Shown piece after piece: positions 33,603 to 45,147 of a stretch of DNA of 64,000 nucleotides (position 1 is its first letter; every line of letters begins with the position of its first letter). A program made the translations under genes and the position numbers. Origin of the DNA: Cephalotus follicularis (taxonomy: Eukaryota > Streptophyta > Magnoliopsida > Oxalidales > Cephalotaceae); NCBI GenBank assembly GCA_001972305.1, contig BDDD01005208.1, positions 1 to 64,000 of the forward strand. The letters are read 5' to 3'. The notes beneath the pieces were generated by a model. That model did no database searches. It worked only from the letters and a program-made list of their open reading frames with translations, and was not told the DNA's origin.

Positions 33603-33616
33603 TTCTCCCCTCCTTA
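33603..33616 (-). other. G3 polypurine tract
   Basis: TAAGGAGGGGAGAA on the minus strand directly before the 3' LTR. Confidence 0.85.
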
Positions 33617-33649
33617 AAAGAATCTGGTCCCCAAATTCATCAGTCACTC

Positions 33650-35643
33650 GATCAACCAATCAAAAAGGCAGGGTTATATCTCTCTCATATCGTCCTCGCG
33701 CTCCCAAGTGCACTCCACTGGACCATGATACTGCCATAGAACACTAACCAAAGGAATAGTCTTGTTCCTCAAAACACTGATCTGTTTGTCCACAATCTGT
33801 ATAGGAGTCTCGATAGAAGACAAGTCAGGTTCCAGCTGAATCTGACCGTACTCAATGATGTGTGAGGGATCTAGAACATATCTCCTCAAATGAGAAACAT
33901 GGAACACGTCGTGAACTCCTAACAATGCTGGAGGCAAACTGAGCCTATAAGCAAGTCAGCCAATTTGATCCAATACCTCGAAAGGTCCAATTACCTCAAA
34001 AGTCAAGAACACATGCTCGAAGCATGTCCTCCAATGTCCGAATGGTCCTTTCAGACAAACCATTTGTTTGGGGATGAAAAGCATTGATGAAACTCAATTA
34101 TGTACCCATAGCTGCCTGTAACTTCCTCTAAAACGCGGAAGTGAAACGAGAGTCTCCGTCCAAAACAAAGCTAACAGGAGCTCCATGTGCTTTAACAATC
34201 TCCTTTATGAACAATATGGACAACTTTTCTCTAGAATAAGTCATCCGAATCGGTAAAACATGGGCCGACTTCGTGAGTCGATCGACCACAACCCATATAG
34301 TATCATGTTCGTCACGAGTCAGAGGTAACCTAGACATGAAATCCATGGTGATATGCTCGCATTTCCTCTCTGGAATGAGTAGAGGCTGAAGCAAACCTGC
34401 CAGTCTCTGATGCTCTGCCTTAACTTCTTGATAAGTGAGGCATCTCGATACAAACTCTGCGATCTCTCTCTTCATGCCAATCCACCAATAGCTAAGTTTT
34501 AGGTCATGGTACATCTTCGTACTCCCAGGATGGATGGAGAGACGAGATTTATGATCTTGAGAAAGGAGTTTTTCCTTCAACTCGCTATTGGCTGTGATGC
34601 AAATCATGTTTCTGTATCTCAAAAACCAAATATGTAGATAGAGAGAAACCGGGTTTTAAACCCCCATCAATAGCAGCAGCCACTTTCTGCAATTCCATAT
34701 CCACAATCTGAGCATCTCTAATCTGGTTAAGCAATGCAGGTTGCACTTGTATATGAAAAAGAGTCATACAATACAGCTTGTGATTCAATGCATCTGCAAC
34801 AACATTTGATTTTCCCGGATGATATTCAATGTCACAATCATAATCATTAAGAAGCTCAAACCACCTTCTCTGTCTCATGTTCAATTCTTTCTGTGATAAG
34901 AGATATCTCAAACTCTTATGATCAGTGAAAACTATAAACTTGGTTCCATAAAGGTAGTGGTGCCATTTTCCAAGAGCAAAGACAATGGCCGCCAACTCCA
35001 AGTCGTGCACTGGCTAGTTTTCTTCATGTGGTTTGATCTTTCTCGATGCATAAGCTATCACTTTACCGTATTGCATAAGGACGCAATCGAGATCTTTCCC
35101 GGAAGCATCAGTATACACAGCAAAGTCTTCGTTCCTGTCAGGTAAGGCTAGGACAGGAGCAGAAACCAATCTATCTTTCAACTCTTGAAAACTTACTTTA
35201 CAATCATTATCCCACACAAAAGCAGCATTCTTCTGTGTCAATCTGGTCAATGGCGCAACAATATGGGAAAATCCCTCAACAAACTGACGATAATACCCTG
35301 CTAAACCCAAGAAACTGCGTACTTCAGAAGCATTCATCAATTGTTCCCAATCTTTCACTGCCTCAACCTTCGGTGGATCCACTGATAAACTATCACCAGA
35401 AACAATATGCCCAAGAAAAGCAACCTCCGATAACCAAAATTTGCACTTGTAGAATTTGGCACACAATCGATGATCTCTCAATGTCTGCAATACAATGTAG
35501 AGGTGCGGGGCATGCTCCTCATTGGTCCTGGAATAGACCAAGAGGTCGTCAATGAAAACCACAATGAAGTGATCCATATGCTGTCCGAACACTCGGTTCA
35601 TCAGGTCCATGAAAGCTGCGGGAGCATTAATCACACCAAAAGG
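33650..35643 (-). pseudogene. pol: G3 pol, RT C-terminal half to chromodomain-like tail
   Basis: Minus strand, from the A1 border: [17 protein letters not shown] active site [11 protein letters not shown] (about 35560), RNase [17 protein letters not shown] (about 35110) and RKIKPHEEN, then the Gypsy RNase H tail. In integrase the second zinc-site Cys is Tyr (CLTYQEVKAEHQR); the catalytic Asp (TMDFMSRLP), second Asp (LDGDSRFTS) and Glu (GLSERTIRTLEDM) remain. About 150 residues are missing after that motif. The C-terminal piece at 33674-33937 has DVFHVSHLRRYV and VLWQYHGPVECTWERE, a chromodomain-like end. Stops split it into several frames. Confidence 0.92.
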
Positions 35644-35847
35644 TGTTTAGCATAAAAATGTGTTATTTTTAATGAGTTATTTGTGATATTTTTTTGCTTG
35701 GAATAGACTACTTTGGTTGTGTTATGTTGATTTTCAGATAAAAGTGCAAAAGTACCAAAGTGCAAGAATAGTACCCAAAGTTGTGCCAGTTAGAGCTTGA
35801 AAGTGCAAAGATTGAAGAATTGACAAATTCGGCAGAAACAGAGTAAA

Positions 35848-36140
35848 AAGCGTCGATGTCTTTCATAGGGATCGATGTCTTTTCTGGGTTTACAATAAAC
35901 GCGTCAACATCTTGAGGATCGACGTCTTTTCTGGGAATTGCAACTTACCTTCAAGAGCTATGAGAAAGACATCGACGTCTTTGATTATAGGGATCGACGT
36001 CTTTGTGTAAATTGGACCTGTGAATTTTGGAGCAAAAGTCATCGACGTCTTTCATCATAGGGATCGATGTCTTTCACGCGCATCTCAGCAAAATGTAATT
36101 TTTAGCAAAAGACATCGACGTCTTTTGTTAGGGATCGACG
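35848..36140. repeat. TCGA-centred palindrome array in A1 5' LTR
   Basis: Ten words, largely alternating a two-armed form (AAAGACATCGACGTCTTT) with a one-armed form (AGGGATCGAYGTCTTT). The equivalent array in the 3' LTR is 55437-55735. Confidence 0.94.
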
Positions 36141-36230
36141 TCTTCTTCTGCAGCAGAAATAGAAAGTTAGATTTTTTGCCAGATTTTGTAACTAGGATTC
36201 ATTTATTTTCGTTTTTGATTAGTTTTGTAG

Positions 36231-36239
36231 TATAAAAAC
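36231..36239 (+). promoter_or_regulatory. A1 TATA box
   Basis: TATAAAAAC lies about 590 bases into the LTR, a plausible core promoter; it is conserved at 55820 in the 3' LTR. Confidence 0.55.
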
Positions 36240-36537
36240 AATGTAATACCGGCCATATCGAGTGTAGAGTAGAAGTAGAGGCTGGTAGAAACCCTAATTT
36301 CTTTTATCAATTTAGTTTTGTTTTACAATGTTTAGTAGCTAAACTTTTCAAGGTTTTGGGGAACAACAAAGCCTAGATTTTTATTGTTTCAATTCCATCA
36401 ATAAAAATGCTTGAATATTTGATTTGTTCTTCAATATTTCTGCCTTCGCACACACTTTGTTTGTCTGATTAAAATCCACAAACATCTTATCGGTGAATCT
36501 GAAAGTTGGTGAATAAACGGTGCTTAACTCAATCAAC

Positions 36538-36700
36538 GGAGTCTACTCATACGATTTGCCAACAACGAACACACTTCGTATAGAACTAGCATGTCTACTC
36601 ATACGTCTTGCCGCCGTTGCCGTACTTCGTATAGACCTAGCATGTCTACTCATACGTCTTGTCATCACTGTCGCATTCCGTATCGACCTAGCTACCGCTG
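36538..36700 (+). repeat. ~62-bp tandem repeat in A1 LTR, three units
   Basis: Units share GTCTACTCATACG and a CGTATAGACCTAGCAT-type end. The 3' LTR has two units (about 56130-56235), so copy number changed after insertion. Confidence 0.85.
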
Positions 36701-36967
36701 ATTATCAAGGTATGATCGTTCAAATTAAATGGAATTGTTCAATACAATCTACGGTGAGTTTCTATACCCTAAAACCGCTTTTTAATTATATATTTTCTTA
36801 GCTTCTATTCATTAGTTTGATAGATTATCTCAATATTTGGTATACTTCACCTAGGTTGGATATATTATAACTAGTTTATCGTTTCCCTGCGTTCGACCCG
36901 TTACTGCATGATCCGTGCACTTGCGGCTATAAATTTTAAAACATTCTTTTTACAGTGAACAAGTTTT

Positions 36968-36985
36968 TGGCGCCGTTGCCGGGGA
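36968..36985 (+). other. A1 primer binding site (tRNA-Asp type)
   Basis: TGGCGCCGTTGCCGGGGA is complementary to the 3' end expected for plant tRNA-Asp and is the site typical of Athila elements. The leader to 37300 is non-coding and AT-rich. Confidence 0.9.
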
Positions 36986-37300
36986 AACGTTTTAAATTAG
37001 TTTAAATTTATTCGACTGATTCGTAGTATTTATTTGTGTTTTATTTTTCTGTTTTTGTGTTTTTCTAACAATTCTAATTTAGTTTAAATAGGAATTATCA
37101 TAACCTTTAACAATCTCTAACATCATTGCATAATCTTTAACAAATTCTAACTTAGATAATTAGGTTCAGCATAAATTTTAACAACATTTTAACTACATTT
37201 GCATAAACTTTAACAATTTTCTAACTGAGATAAATTAGGTTTCTTGCCTTGACCTTGTGTTCGCTGCTTTAGCTTAGGTTCTCTAGCCTATTCTTAGTTT

Positions 37301-39100
37301 ATGACCGATTGGGTGCGTGGTCCAAACCATCGCTTAGAAAGAATTAATCAACCAAGACCAATGGCAGACGCACGCCCAATTCAAACTCTTCGCGATAGAT
37401 TCTACCCCGCTAGGACAACGCAACCATCCAGTATCCTGTTGCCTGCACATGACGGGAACAATTTTGAGTTAAAATCACAGTTCATTAGCATGCTCCCGCA
37501 CTTTCATGGATTATCCAACGAGGATGCATATCTCTTCCTTCGAGAGTTCGAGGAGGTATGTGCCCTCATGAAACTTCAGCAACTATCTGACAATGATATC
37601 AAGTTGCGATTCATCAATTTTTCTCTTAAAGCTGGAGCTAAGAAGTGGCTCTACAGTCTCCCAACTAATTCCATCTCCACATGGGATCAGTTCACTGTCT
37701 CGTTCCTTAAGAAATTCTTTCCACTTCATAAAACCAATAAACTTAGGAACGACATTCTCTAGTTTCGTCAAAAACCCAATGAATCATTTTCTAGGTGTAT
37801 GGAACGTTTTAAGGATCTTCTCGTAGAGTGTCCTCATCATGGTTTGAACATGTGGCATTTATGCCAAATCATCTATGAAGGGATCGACTACCAGACCAAG
37901 CAATTGGTCGAATCTATGTGTCCCGATGGGTTCACCTCGTACACTGATGAAAACGAGGCATGGAATTTCCTTTTAGATTTAGGTGAGCGAACTAGAGAGT
38001 GGGAGTCAGCTCAAGTTTCCAAGAGAGCTTTGCCAAATAACGGGTACGTTATAGAAGAAGCAGTTGCTAAAGAAGCACAGCTAGAGAGTCTCGTGACTAG
38101 ACTAGAATCAGTAATTAGGGGTTCCACACAAGTAAATCAAATCGATCAAAGCACCCCTATGTGTTCTTGGTGCCAGTCCCCAAACCATGTTTTTGAAGAA
38201 TGCCAAATCTATATTGACAACCAACATGCTCCTGAGAATGTATCTGCTATGAACCAATACAACCCGTATAGTAACACTTACAATCCGGGTTGGCGAAATC
38301 ATCCAAACTTCTCATGGAATCAAGGACAAAGCATGCGAGGATAATCCAGCTTTTCGGGGCAGCCTTCTAGCGTTGGTGCCCCACCCTCACACTTTTCTGG
38401 ACAACCTTCGAGCTTCCCTAGCCAGTCTGTACCACAGTAGACATTTCAAAGGTTCTCCCAAAATTCGAACACTATTCGACCATCCTTCCCACCACAAAAT
38501 CAATTCTTAAGTCAACAGACATCAAGTTTGCCCAACCAAAGGGATGATACAACTACGATTTCGTCGCTAGAAAAGAGCATGGAACTTCTAATGAGCACCA
38601 TGATGACTAGTCAGCATAGCATGGAAAAACAAATTTCACAACTAGCATCCGCTCTGCACGAAAGAGAAAAAGGAAAAATGCCCTCACAACCTGACCCGAA
38701 TCCTAGGACTTCCTTAAACCATTCCGCTCAAATCCAACAACCTGTAAATCTGCAAAACTCAGCTTCCTCCTCTGGTCCATCAAAACAAGTTTTTGCCCTA
38801 AGGAGTGGAAATGAATACCATCCAGCAGATCAAACGGAGAACGTGAGTGAGCAAATGGAGGAATCCTTGGCGCAAGAAAATTTGCAAGAATTATTGATTG
38901 ACCCATCAGAGCAATCAATATAATTAAATGTGCAAGATGAATTGAGGAAGGAGAAAGAGGATGAGAAGAAGAAACAACCGGTCGAGGTGCCAAAGCGTTC
39001 ATTTGACCCACCAGCCCCCTTTCCAAAAAGATTGCAAAGCAAGAAAGCCCCAGCAATGGAGAAGATCATCGAAACATTTAAGCAAGTCCAAATCAATATT
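37301..39100 (+). pseudogene. gag: A1 gag, decayed
   Basis: The frame is continuous in one phase from MTDWVRGPNHRLER to the C2 insertion but carries stops at about 37760, 38342, 38438 and 38921. Recognisable parts: a capsid-like stretch (FHGLSNEDAYLFLREFEEV; AKKWLYSLP; WDQFTVSFLKKFFP), a single CCHC knuckle (CSWCQSPNHVFEEC, about 38163), and a Gln/Ser/Pro-rich low-complexity linker. The end (ETFKQVQINI) is where Athila polyproteins lead toward protease; that domain is not present. Gag binds element RNA and forms particles. Confidence 0.9.
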
Positions 39101-39204
39101 GTTGACGATTTAGTCTCAATCCTAGTTTTGATGATAACAAATTTGCATTTAACAAGTTTACTTGATGTGCAAGATATTAGAAAGTTCCACAAAAGGCAAA
39201 AATC

Positions 39205-39715
39205 ATCTGCAGGGCAAAGACATCGACCTACAAGCAAAGACATCGACGTCCGTACAAAAGACATCGATCCCTTTCAAGAAGACATCGACGTCTTTAGTGC
39301 CAAAAGTTACAGATCAAATTTTATTGAAGACATCGATCCCTACAAGCAAAGACATCGACGTCCGTACAAAAGACATCGATACCTATCAGGAAGACATCGT
39401 TGTCTTAAGGTGCAAAAGTTACAGGTCAAAATTGATTGATCACATCGATCCTTTCTCATGAAGACATCGACGCCTTTCTAGACCTAACTGCAATTCCCGG
39501 AAAAGACATCGACCCCTATAGAAGAAGTCGACGTGATGCTCATAGCTTCAAATGCCTGGACATATTCCCAGAAATGACATCGACGCCTTTAAAAAGACAT
39601 CGACGTCTTTTTAAATGGATTGACCCGGGAAACATGGAACGGCTAGTAAACGCACTTGCAATGTCTAGCAACTATCAAAGACATCGACGCCTTTCTAAAG
39701 ACATCGACGTCTTTA
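39205..39715. repeat. TCGA-centred palindrome array in C2 LTR
   Basis: About twenty words, including AAAGACATCGACGTCTTT, GAAGACATCGACGCCTTT and GACATCGATCCCT. The last is the exact reverse complement of the one-armed word of the A1 array. Spacing is 15-40 bases. Confidence 0.94.
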
Positions 39716-39805
39716 TGTCAGCAGAGACAAATTCAAAGTTGCACTAACACATTTTAAAATCAAAAGCTTCCATGAATTATGCAACGGCTACAAATCTTTT
39801 CTGCT

Positions 39806-39814
39806 TATAAAAGG
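39806..39814 (+). promoter_or_regulatory. C2 TATA box
   Basis: TATAAAAGG lies about 90 bases downstream of the palindrome array. The following CAGCAAGA/AATTCAGC region is a plausible start of the R region. Confidence 0.65.
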
Positions 39815-40092
39815 AAGACTCAACCCTCAGAAGAAATAGAACAATTCAGCAAGATTCAACAATAATTACATAACAGCAAGAGAGATATCAAATTCAAGCA
39901 TTCTAGTGTGTAAAAGCACAAAGTGCTCTATAGTGTTCTAAAAGGCTTCTAAGCTCTATCTTTTGAGTTTTTCTGAGTGTTTCATATTGTGATCTGTATT
40001 AGTCATATCAACCTATTTGAGAGGTTATCTTGTAAACACTTTCACCAATTACTTGTAAAAGAGGAGAATCCTCTAAGGTCTTGAGGTCAACA

Positions 40093-40890
40093 TCAAAAAC
40101 CGAAACAAAGAAGGAAGAAATAATTTGTTTCGAATGCAACAAACCCGGACATTACAAGAGTGAATGTCCAAGATTGAAGAAAGCAAAAGACACAATAAAA
40201 AAGAAGAAAGCTATGCTTGCTACATGGTTCGATAGTGATGAATCAAGCTCCGAAGAAGAAGAAAACCAAGAAGAAGCACAAATAGCATTGATGGCAATCA
40301 ACGATAGTGATGAAGATGAAGATGAAAACGAGGTAAGTGAACTTCTTGATTTACTTGAGAAATTTAGTTTAGAAAATACTTCTCTTAAAAAGACCATTAA
40401 AGCACTTAATAGAGAAAATGTTAGTTTAAAACATGAAATAGAATGTCTATCTAATAAGTCCTTAGATGATAAGACTATCTATCTTGAAAAGGAAAATGAG
40501 ACCCTAAAAGTAGAAATTGATGCCCTTAAGAAGACTTTTTCAAAATTTTCAAATAGTAGTGAAAAACTTGATAAACTCTTAGGTCTTCAAAGATGTGTTT
40601 TTAACAAGGCTGGCCTAGGTTATGATGAGAAGAAAAATGTTAAGCATTTTCAAAAATATCTTGAAAACAAAAATTGTAAAAAGACCTCATCTAGCATAGC
40701 TTGCACCTATTGCAATAAATATGGTCACACTACACAAAATTGTTATCACAAAAGAAATGACATGCACAAGAGAAATTTATTGTTGAAAAATAAAGAGTTT
40801 AAAGTAAGAACTATATGGGTTCCAAAAGGAACATTTATTACTAACCCCCCCAGACCCAAAGCAACTTGGGTACCAAAGTCTACAACATAA
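40093..40890 (+). pseudogene. gag: C2 gag, C-terminal part
   Basis: An open frame lacking the capsid part. It has two CCHC knuckles: CFECNKPGHYKSEC at about 40129 and CTYCNKYGHTTQNC at about 40703. Between them is an acidic Ser/Glu/Asp stretch (DSDESSSEEEENQEE) and a coiled-coil-like region (40340-40560, leucine/glutamate-rich). The end has repeated WVPK motifs (TIWVPKGTF, ATWVPKSTT), known from SIRE-like copia Gag. It is open throughout, which suggests recent insertion or little decay, but the protein is N-terminally truncated. Confidence 0.85.
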
Positions 40891-40907
40891 ATTCTCTTGT
40901 TTTGTAG

Positions 40908-41877
40908 ATGTCACTAAAGAGAAATCGTTGGTACCTCGATAGTGGATGCTCCAAGCACATGACGGGTAATAAACGCCTATTTATGACTTGGAAACCAAAA
41001 GACGGAGGAAACGTATCCTTTGGAGACAACACAAAAGGACAAATCGTTGGAACTGGCTCCATAGGTAATAAAGATATTACTATTACTAATGTATTGCATG
41101 TTAAAGGACTCAAACACAATCACTTGAGCATAAGTCAATTATGTGACAAGAATTGTAGAGTTATTTTCCAAAATACATCATGTAGAGTTGTAGACAACAA
41201 CAATAATGCTACTAAGTTTATTGGACAAAAAGAAGGCAATGTTTATGTTATAAACTTAAATGATCTTCAAAATCAAAATGTAAAATGCCTTGTCTCTTTA
41301 AATGAAGATAGGTGGATGTGGCATAGAAGGCTTGGACATGTTAGAATGAGAACTATTGCTAAAATTTTGAAACATGACCTAGTTAAAGGTCTTCCAAAAT
41401 TAAGTTTTCAAAAAGATAAATTGTGTAATGCTTGCCAACAAGGTAAACAAATAAGAGCAAGTTTTAAATCTACCAACATTGTCTCAACTTCTATGCCACT
41501 CGAACTACTTCATATGGATCTTTTCGGACCAATAAACATAAGAAGCTTAGGAGGTAAATCTTATGCCTATGTTATTGTTGATGACTACACTAGGTACACA
41601 TGGGTTTATTTTTTGGCATATAAAAGTGAAACTTTTACATTCTTTGCAATTTTTTGTAAAATTGTTCAAAAAGAAAAAGGACTTTCTATTTTGAAAATTA
41701 GAAATGATCATGGCAAAGAATTTGAAAATAATATTTTTGATAATTATTGCATAGAAAATGGTTTCAAACATGAATTTTCAACCCCTAGGACTCCTCAACA
41801 AAATGGAGTTGTTGAAAGGAGAAATAGAACCTTAGAAGAAATGACAAGAACCATGCTTTGCGAAAATGATTTACCAA
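40908..41877 (+). pseudogene. pol: C2 pol, protease and partial integrase
   Basis: Copia pol beginning with the protease active site WYLDSGCSKHMTG (catalytic Asp present). GAG-pre-integrase motif MWHRRLGHVRMRT (about 41316) and zinc residues in CNACQQGK follow. Integrase catalytic residues are all visible: Asp in LLHMDLFGP, Asp in IRNDHGKEF, Glu in NGVVERRNRT. The frame is open without stops but breaks at about 41877 into A1 DNA, after which it reads a few foreign residues and ends at 41903. RT and RNase H are absent. Confidence 0.9.
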
Positions 41878-42992
41878 ACTCTTCCTGTTATCATTTCATC
41901 TGATCTTACTCCCAGTCAGGAAGAGGAGGTTATAGACCTACTCAAAGAAAATAAAGAGGCAATTGGTTGGACAATGGCTGACATCAAAGGAATTAGCCAT
42001 TGTATTTGCGAGCATCGCATTAATCTCATAGAAGCATCCAACCTTCTAGAGAACCTCAGCGAAGAGCAAATCCTTTGATGAAAGAGGCCATACAAAAAGA
42101 AATCTTGAAGTGGCTGGACAATGGGATCATTTATCCCATTTCGGATAGTCAATGGGTGAGTCCAGTCCACGTTGTTCCAAAGAAATCCGGAGTAACGGTA
42201 GTCCAATCCTCCACTGATGATTTACTTCCTACAAAAATTCAAACTAGATGGAGGGTGTGCATTGACTATCGAAAGTTGAATACAGCAACCTGGAAGGATC
42301 ATTTTCCACTTCCGTTTATATATCAAGTGCTAGATAGGTTAGCTGGTCGTGAGTATTATTTTTTTCTCGATGGGTACTCTGGATACAATCAAATTTCCAT
42401 CGCTCCACAAGATCAAGAGAAAACCACGTTCACATGCCCTTTCAGAACATTTGCTTACCGACGCATGCCGTTTGGCCTTTGCAATGCCCCCGCTACCTTC
42501 CAAAGGTACATGATGAGTATTTGCTCTGACATGGTGGAAGACTTTCTTGAAGTTTTTATGGATGACTTTTCTATGCATGGATCCTCATTTATTGAATGCC
42601 TTCAAACCCTAAAATTAGTACTCGAAAGAAGTCGAGAGAAGAATTTGGTGCTTAATTGGGAAAAGTGCAATTTTATGGTGAAGAAGGGGGTCGTTCTTGG
42701 ACATGTACTGTCAAAAGAAGGAATTCAAGTAGATAAAGAAAAAATTGAAGTCATCAAGCATTTGCCTCCACCTCGCAATGTGAAAGGTATCCGAGCATTC
42801 CTCGGACATGCTGGTTTTTATCGAAGGTTCATCAAGGATTTTAGCAAGGTAGCACGCCCCTTGACTTCGCTCCTAGCGAAAGATCAAGATTTTGTTTTCT
42901 CTGATGAGTGCCTTGTAGCATTTAACCGCTTAAACAAGGAGCTCACTTCCGCTCCTATCATTCAGGCACCTCTTTGGACTGAGCCTTTTGAG
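41878..42992 (+). pseudogene. pol: A1 pol, reverse transcriptase
   Basis: The first part (PVIISSDLTPSQEEEVIDLL) is the conserved Athila segment just before RT. A frame change near 42075 then leads into a long open RT frame: CIDYRKLNTATWKDHFPLPF, FFLDGYSGYNQI, FGLCNAPATFQRYMMSI, active site FMDDFSMHG (about 42557), GHVLSKEGIQVDKEKI, and FLGHAGFYRRFIKDFS. The frame reaches the RT/RNase H connection and is cut at 42992 by solo LTR S2. Confidence 0.93.
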
Positions 42993-45147
42993 TGATAGAA
43001 TCGGATATACCGAGTCCGGTGCCAAAATGGACTTAGGTGTTAAGGGTGTAGAATAAAAATTTAAATATACAATCATGCAGTGGAAGAACACCCAATAAAA
43101 CAAAACTAGTCCATTATGGCACGTCCACAGACCACATGGATCACCACAACATCAACAGAATTGAATTAGTGTCACCATTGCAAACAATGGTGACACACAA
43201 GCATGGCATAAGGAAGAAGGACCAAGAGTTTATACCAGTGGGTGTTGGCTCCTTTGTTCTTTACCGCTACAAGCTTGAGTAGAATCCCTTTGATCTTCTC
43301 CAAGCCTCAGGAACACCAAGTGATCCAACCAGTAAAATCAAAGTGCTTGAACTCACTCTCTCACTCACTTAGCTTAGAGAAGGAGTATTGATTATGACCA
43401 ATGAAGTCAATAATCAATCCACCCTAGATAAGTCTTTGCTTGGTGTTTATCAGATGAAGGAACACACACTTGCAGAGAAGAATTCGAGGTTAATTACCCA
43501 GCAAAAAATGTCTCAACCCTCTTCTTTCATTTTCTGCAGAAATGCTCTAATACCAGCCTCTAATTCTCTTTCCCAATCTCCCATTCACTTAGGATCATGG
43601 CCTTCACTCCCTGGGAGTCCGAAGCCATGAATCCCACGTTTCCATAACGTGTAAAAACCAGAGAAACTGGCTAAGGATGTGAGAGAAGTAGTGCCCACGA
43701 AGTGAGTTCGTGCACTGGTTGCACGTTCTGCTCAAAGACGTCGACTCCTTCCAAAAGACGTCGACGCCTATGCAACGTGGCACTAAAGCACATCTATGCT
43801 TTCTAAAAGACATCGACGTCTTTATCAGAGAAAAGCATCGACGTCTTTCTAAAAGACATCGACGCCTTTTGGCCAGTGAAGCATAAAGAGTCTAACTCTT
43901 TTAGTGATTTCATGTATCCTTCGAATATTGGTTAAGTAAGATCAAACATATGTGTTTCCACAAAATGTAAAATCCACGCAACCGATATTCAACACCAAGA
44001 CTTAATATGTCCAACATATCAAAGATCTAATCATTATAAGGCAGGGACCCTTTAAAATCTCGGTTAAAACGAGAGGTGTTCATAAATTACCAAAATACCC
44101 CTAGGGTTCGGTTTAGCCATTCTAAATAGTCCTTGACCATTTAAATGCTCTAGGAATAATATCTAATATTATCCAGATGGAAAAATTAATCTAATTAATT
44201 TTCCCACACCTCAATAACCATAGATTTTCTAAGTCGTCAGTTCGTGTGTACTATAATCCCTTGTCATGCTTGGCCCAGATGGAGGTCTAGGGTAAGGATA
44301 TGTGTCAACCCTAGATAGTACCTCAATTCCTAAAATATCTGATCATTACTAGTACCTTTGGTAAACTCTCCGGAAATCTAATTTCCAGTCTACCTCAACC
44401 TTGGCCAAGGATTTCATAAGTCCATAGTATAATCAGACCATAATAGGGCCGATCACCTTCGCTCAGGTGTGACAATCCCATATTGCGCACTCACTTATAT
44501 TCGTATAGATTCGATCATACCCAAAGACCACCCGATTGCCAGCCCTGCGTAAGGACTGGGTAAGGTGGAGATCAAAGCATAACCGTCTCCGTGCAATATA
44601 GAGTAGTCGCTCAGGTATAAGGATCAAACGAGTTAAAGAACTCGCTAAGTGATGATCACTTATACACAACCGCAACAAGTAGGAGTCACTACTGACACGA
44701 GAATAGGGACTATCCAAATGGTGTCTCCTACGCGGGTCCAGTTCATTGTACACGCTCCCAACGCGAACCCCGTATTTGCCCTAGTGTCCAACACAGATGG
44801 TAGTGAGAGAATCCATCCCCCGATTCCATGAGCAGGCAACATACGCGCATGTCTATCCGGTTCACTAATGCCCACAAAGTGAACCTATGACTTGGTACAA
44901 TTTTGACATAAGGAGTAAGGTAACCAGTCTCACAGCCTCCATGCCAGGCATCCAACCTTATGTCGGGGCATCACTAGTATAAGTAGGTAATAAAAAGAAC
45001 TACTTCAATAATGTTATAAAATACAAGTGATATAGCCATAACAAATTTAGCACGCATCATATATACATAAGAATAAGATTGTTCCATACATGGCAAGATA
45101 TAATATGACAACCCATCTAATGGCTTGTCGGGTCACTATATCTAACA
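42993..45147. mobile_element. S2: solo LTR in A1 pol
   Basis: It has TG...CA ends (TGATAGAATCGG...CTAACA), 2,155 bases, flanked by TTGAG at 42988-42992 and 45148-45152; removing it rejoins A1 RT to RNase H. No PBS, PPT or coding region. On the minus strand it begins TGTTAGATATAGTGACC, which looks more like a copia LTR, but the family is unassigned. Confidence 0.93.
43733..43875. repeat. TCGA-centred palindrome array in S2
   Basis: Six words: AAAGACGTCGACTCC, AAAGACGTCGACGCC, CACATCTATG (degenerate), AAAGACATCGACGTCTTT, AGCATCGACGTCTTT, AAAGACATCGACGCCTTT. The CTCC and CGCC variants recall G2 and C2. Confidence 0.9.

Larger units (their letters stand above)
35644..36961 (+). mobile_element. 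A1 5' LTR
   Basis: It begins TGTTTAGCATAAAAATG and ends TTTTTACAGTGAACA. It contains a TCGA-centred array (35848-36140), a TATA box (TATAAAAAC, 36231) about 90 bases downstream of the array, and three ~62-base repeats at 36538-36700. Confidence 0.93.
39101..40092 (+). mobile_element. C2 5' LTR (approximate right end)
   Basis: It starts TGTTGACGATTTAGTCTC with the TTTTGATGATAACAAA phrase common at plant copia LTR starts. It contains a TCGA array (39205-39715) and a strong TATA box, CTTATAAAAGGAAG. The right boundary is set at AGGTCAACA; no PBS follows, so the exact end is uncertain. Confidence 0.7.
39101..41877 (+). mobile_element. C2: truncated Ty1/copia element
   Basis: It starts TGTTGACGATTTAG immediately after AATAT in A1 gag. 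It consists of an LTR of about 1 kb, the C-terminal part of gag, protease, and integrase up to just past the catalytic Glu, then an abrupt switch into A1 sequence at about 41877. RT, RNase H, 3' LTR and the second target duplication are missing, as is the A1 protease. The PBS and gag N-terminus are also missing. The gag C-terminus, with WVPK motifs, suggests the SIRE/Maximus side of copia; this is tentative. Confidence 0.88.

Noticed and set aside
42993..45147. S2 as a MITE or DNA transposon
   Set aside because: It has TG...CA ends with a 5-bp duplication and no long terminal inverted repeats, which fits an LTR, not a DNA element.
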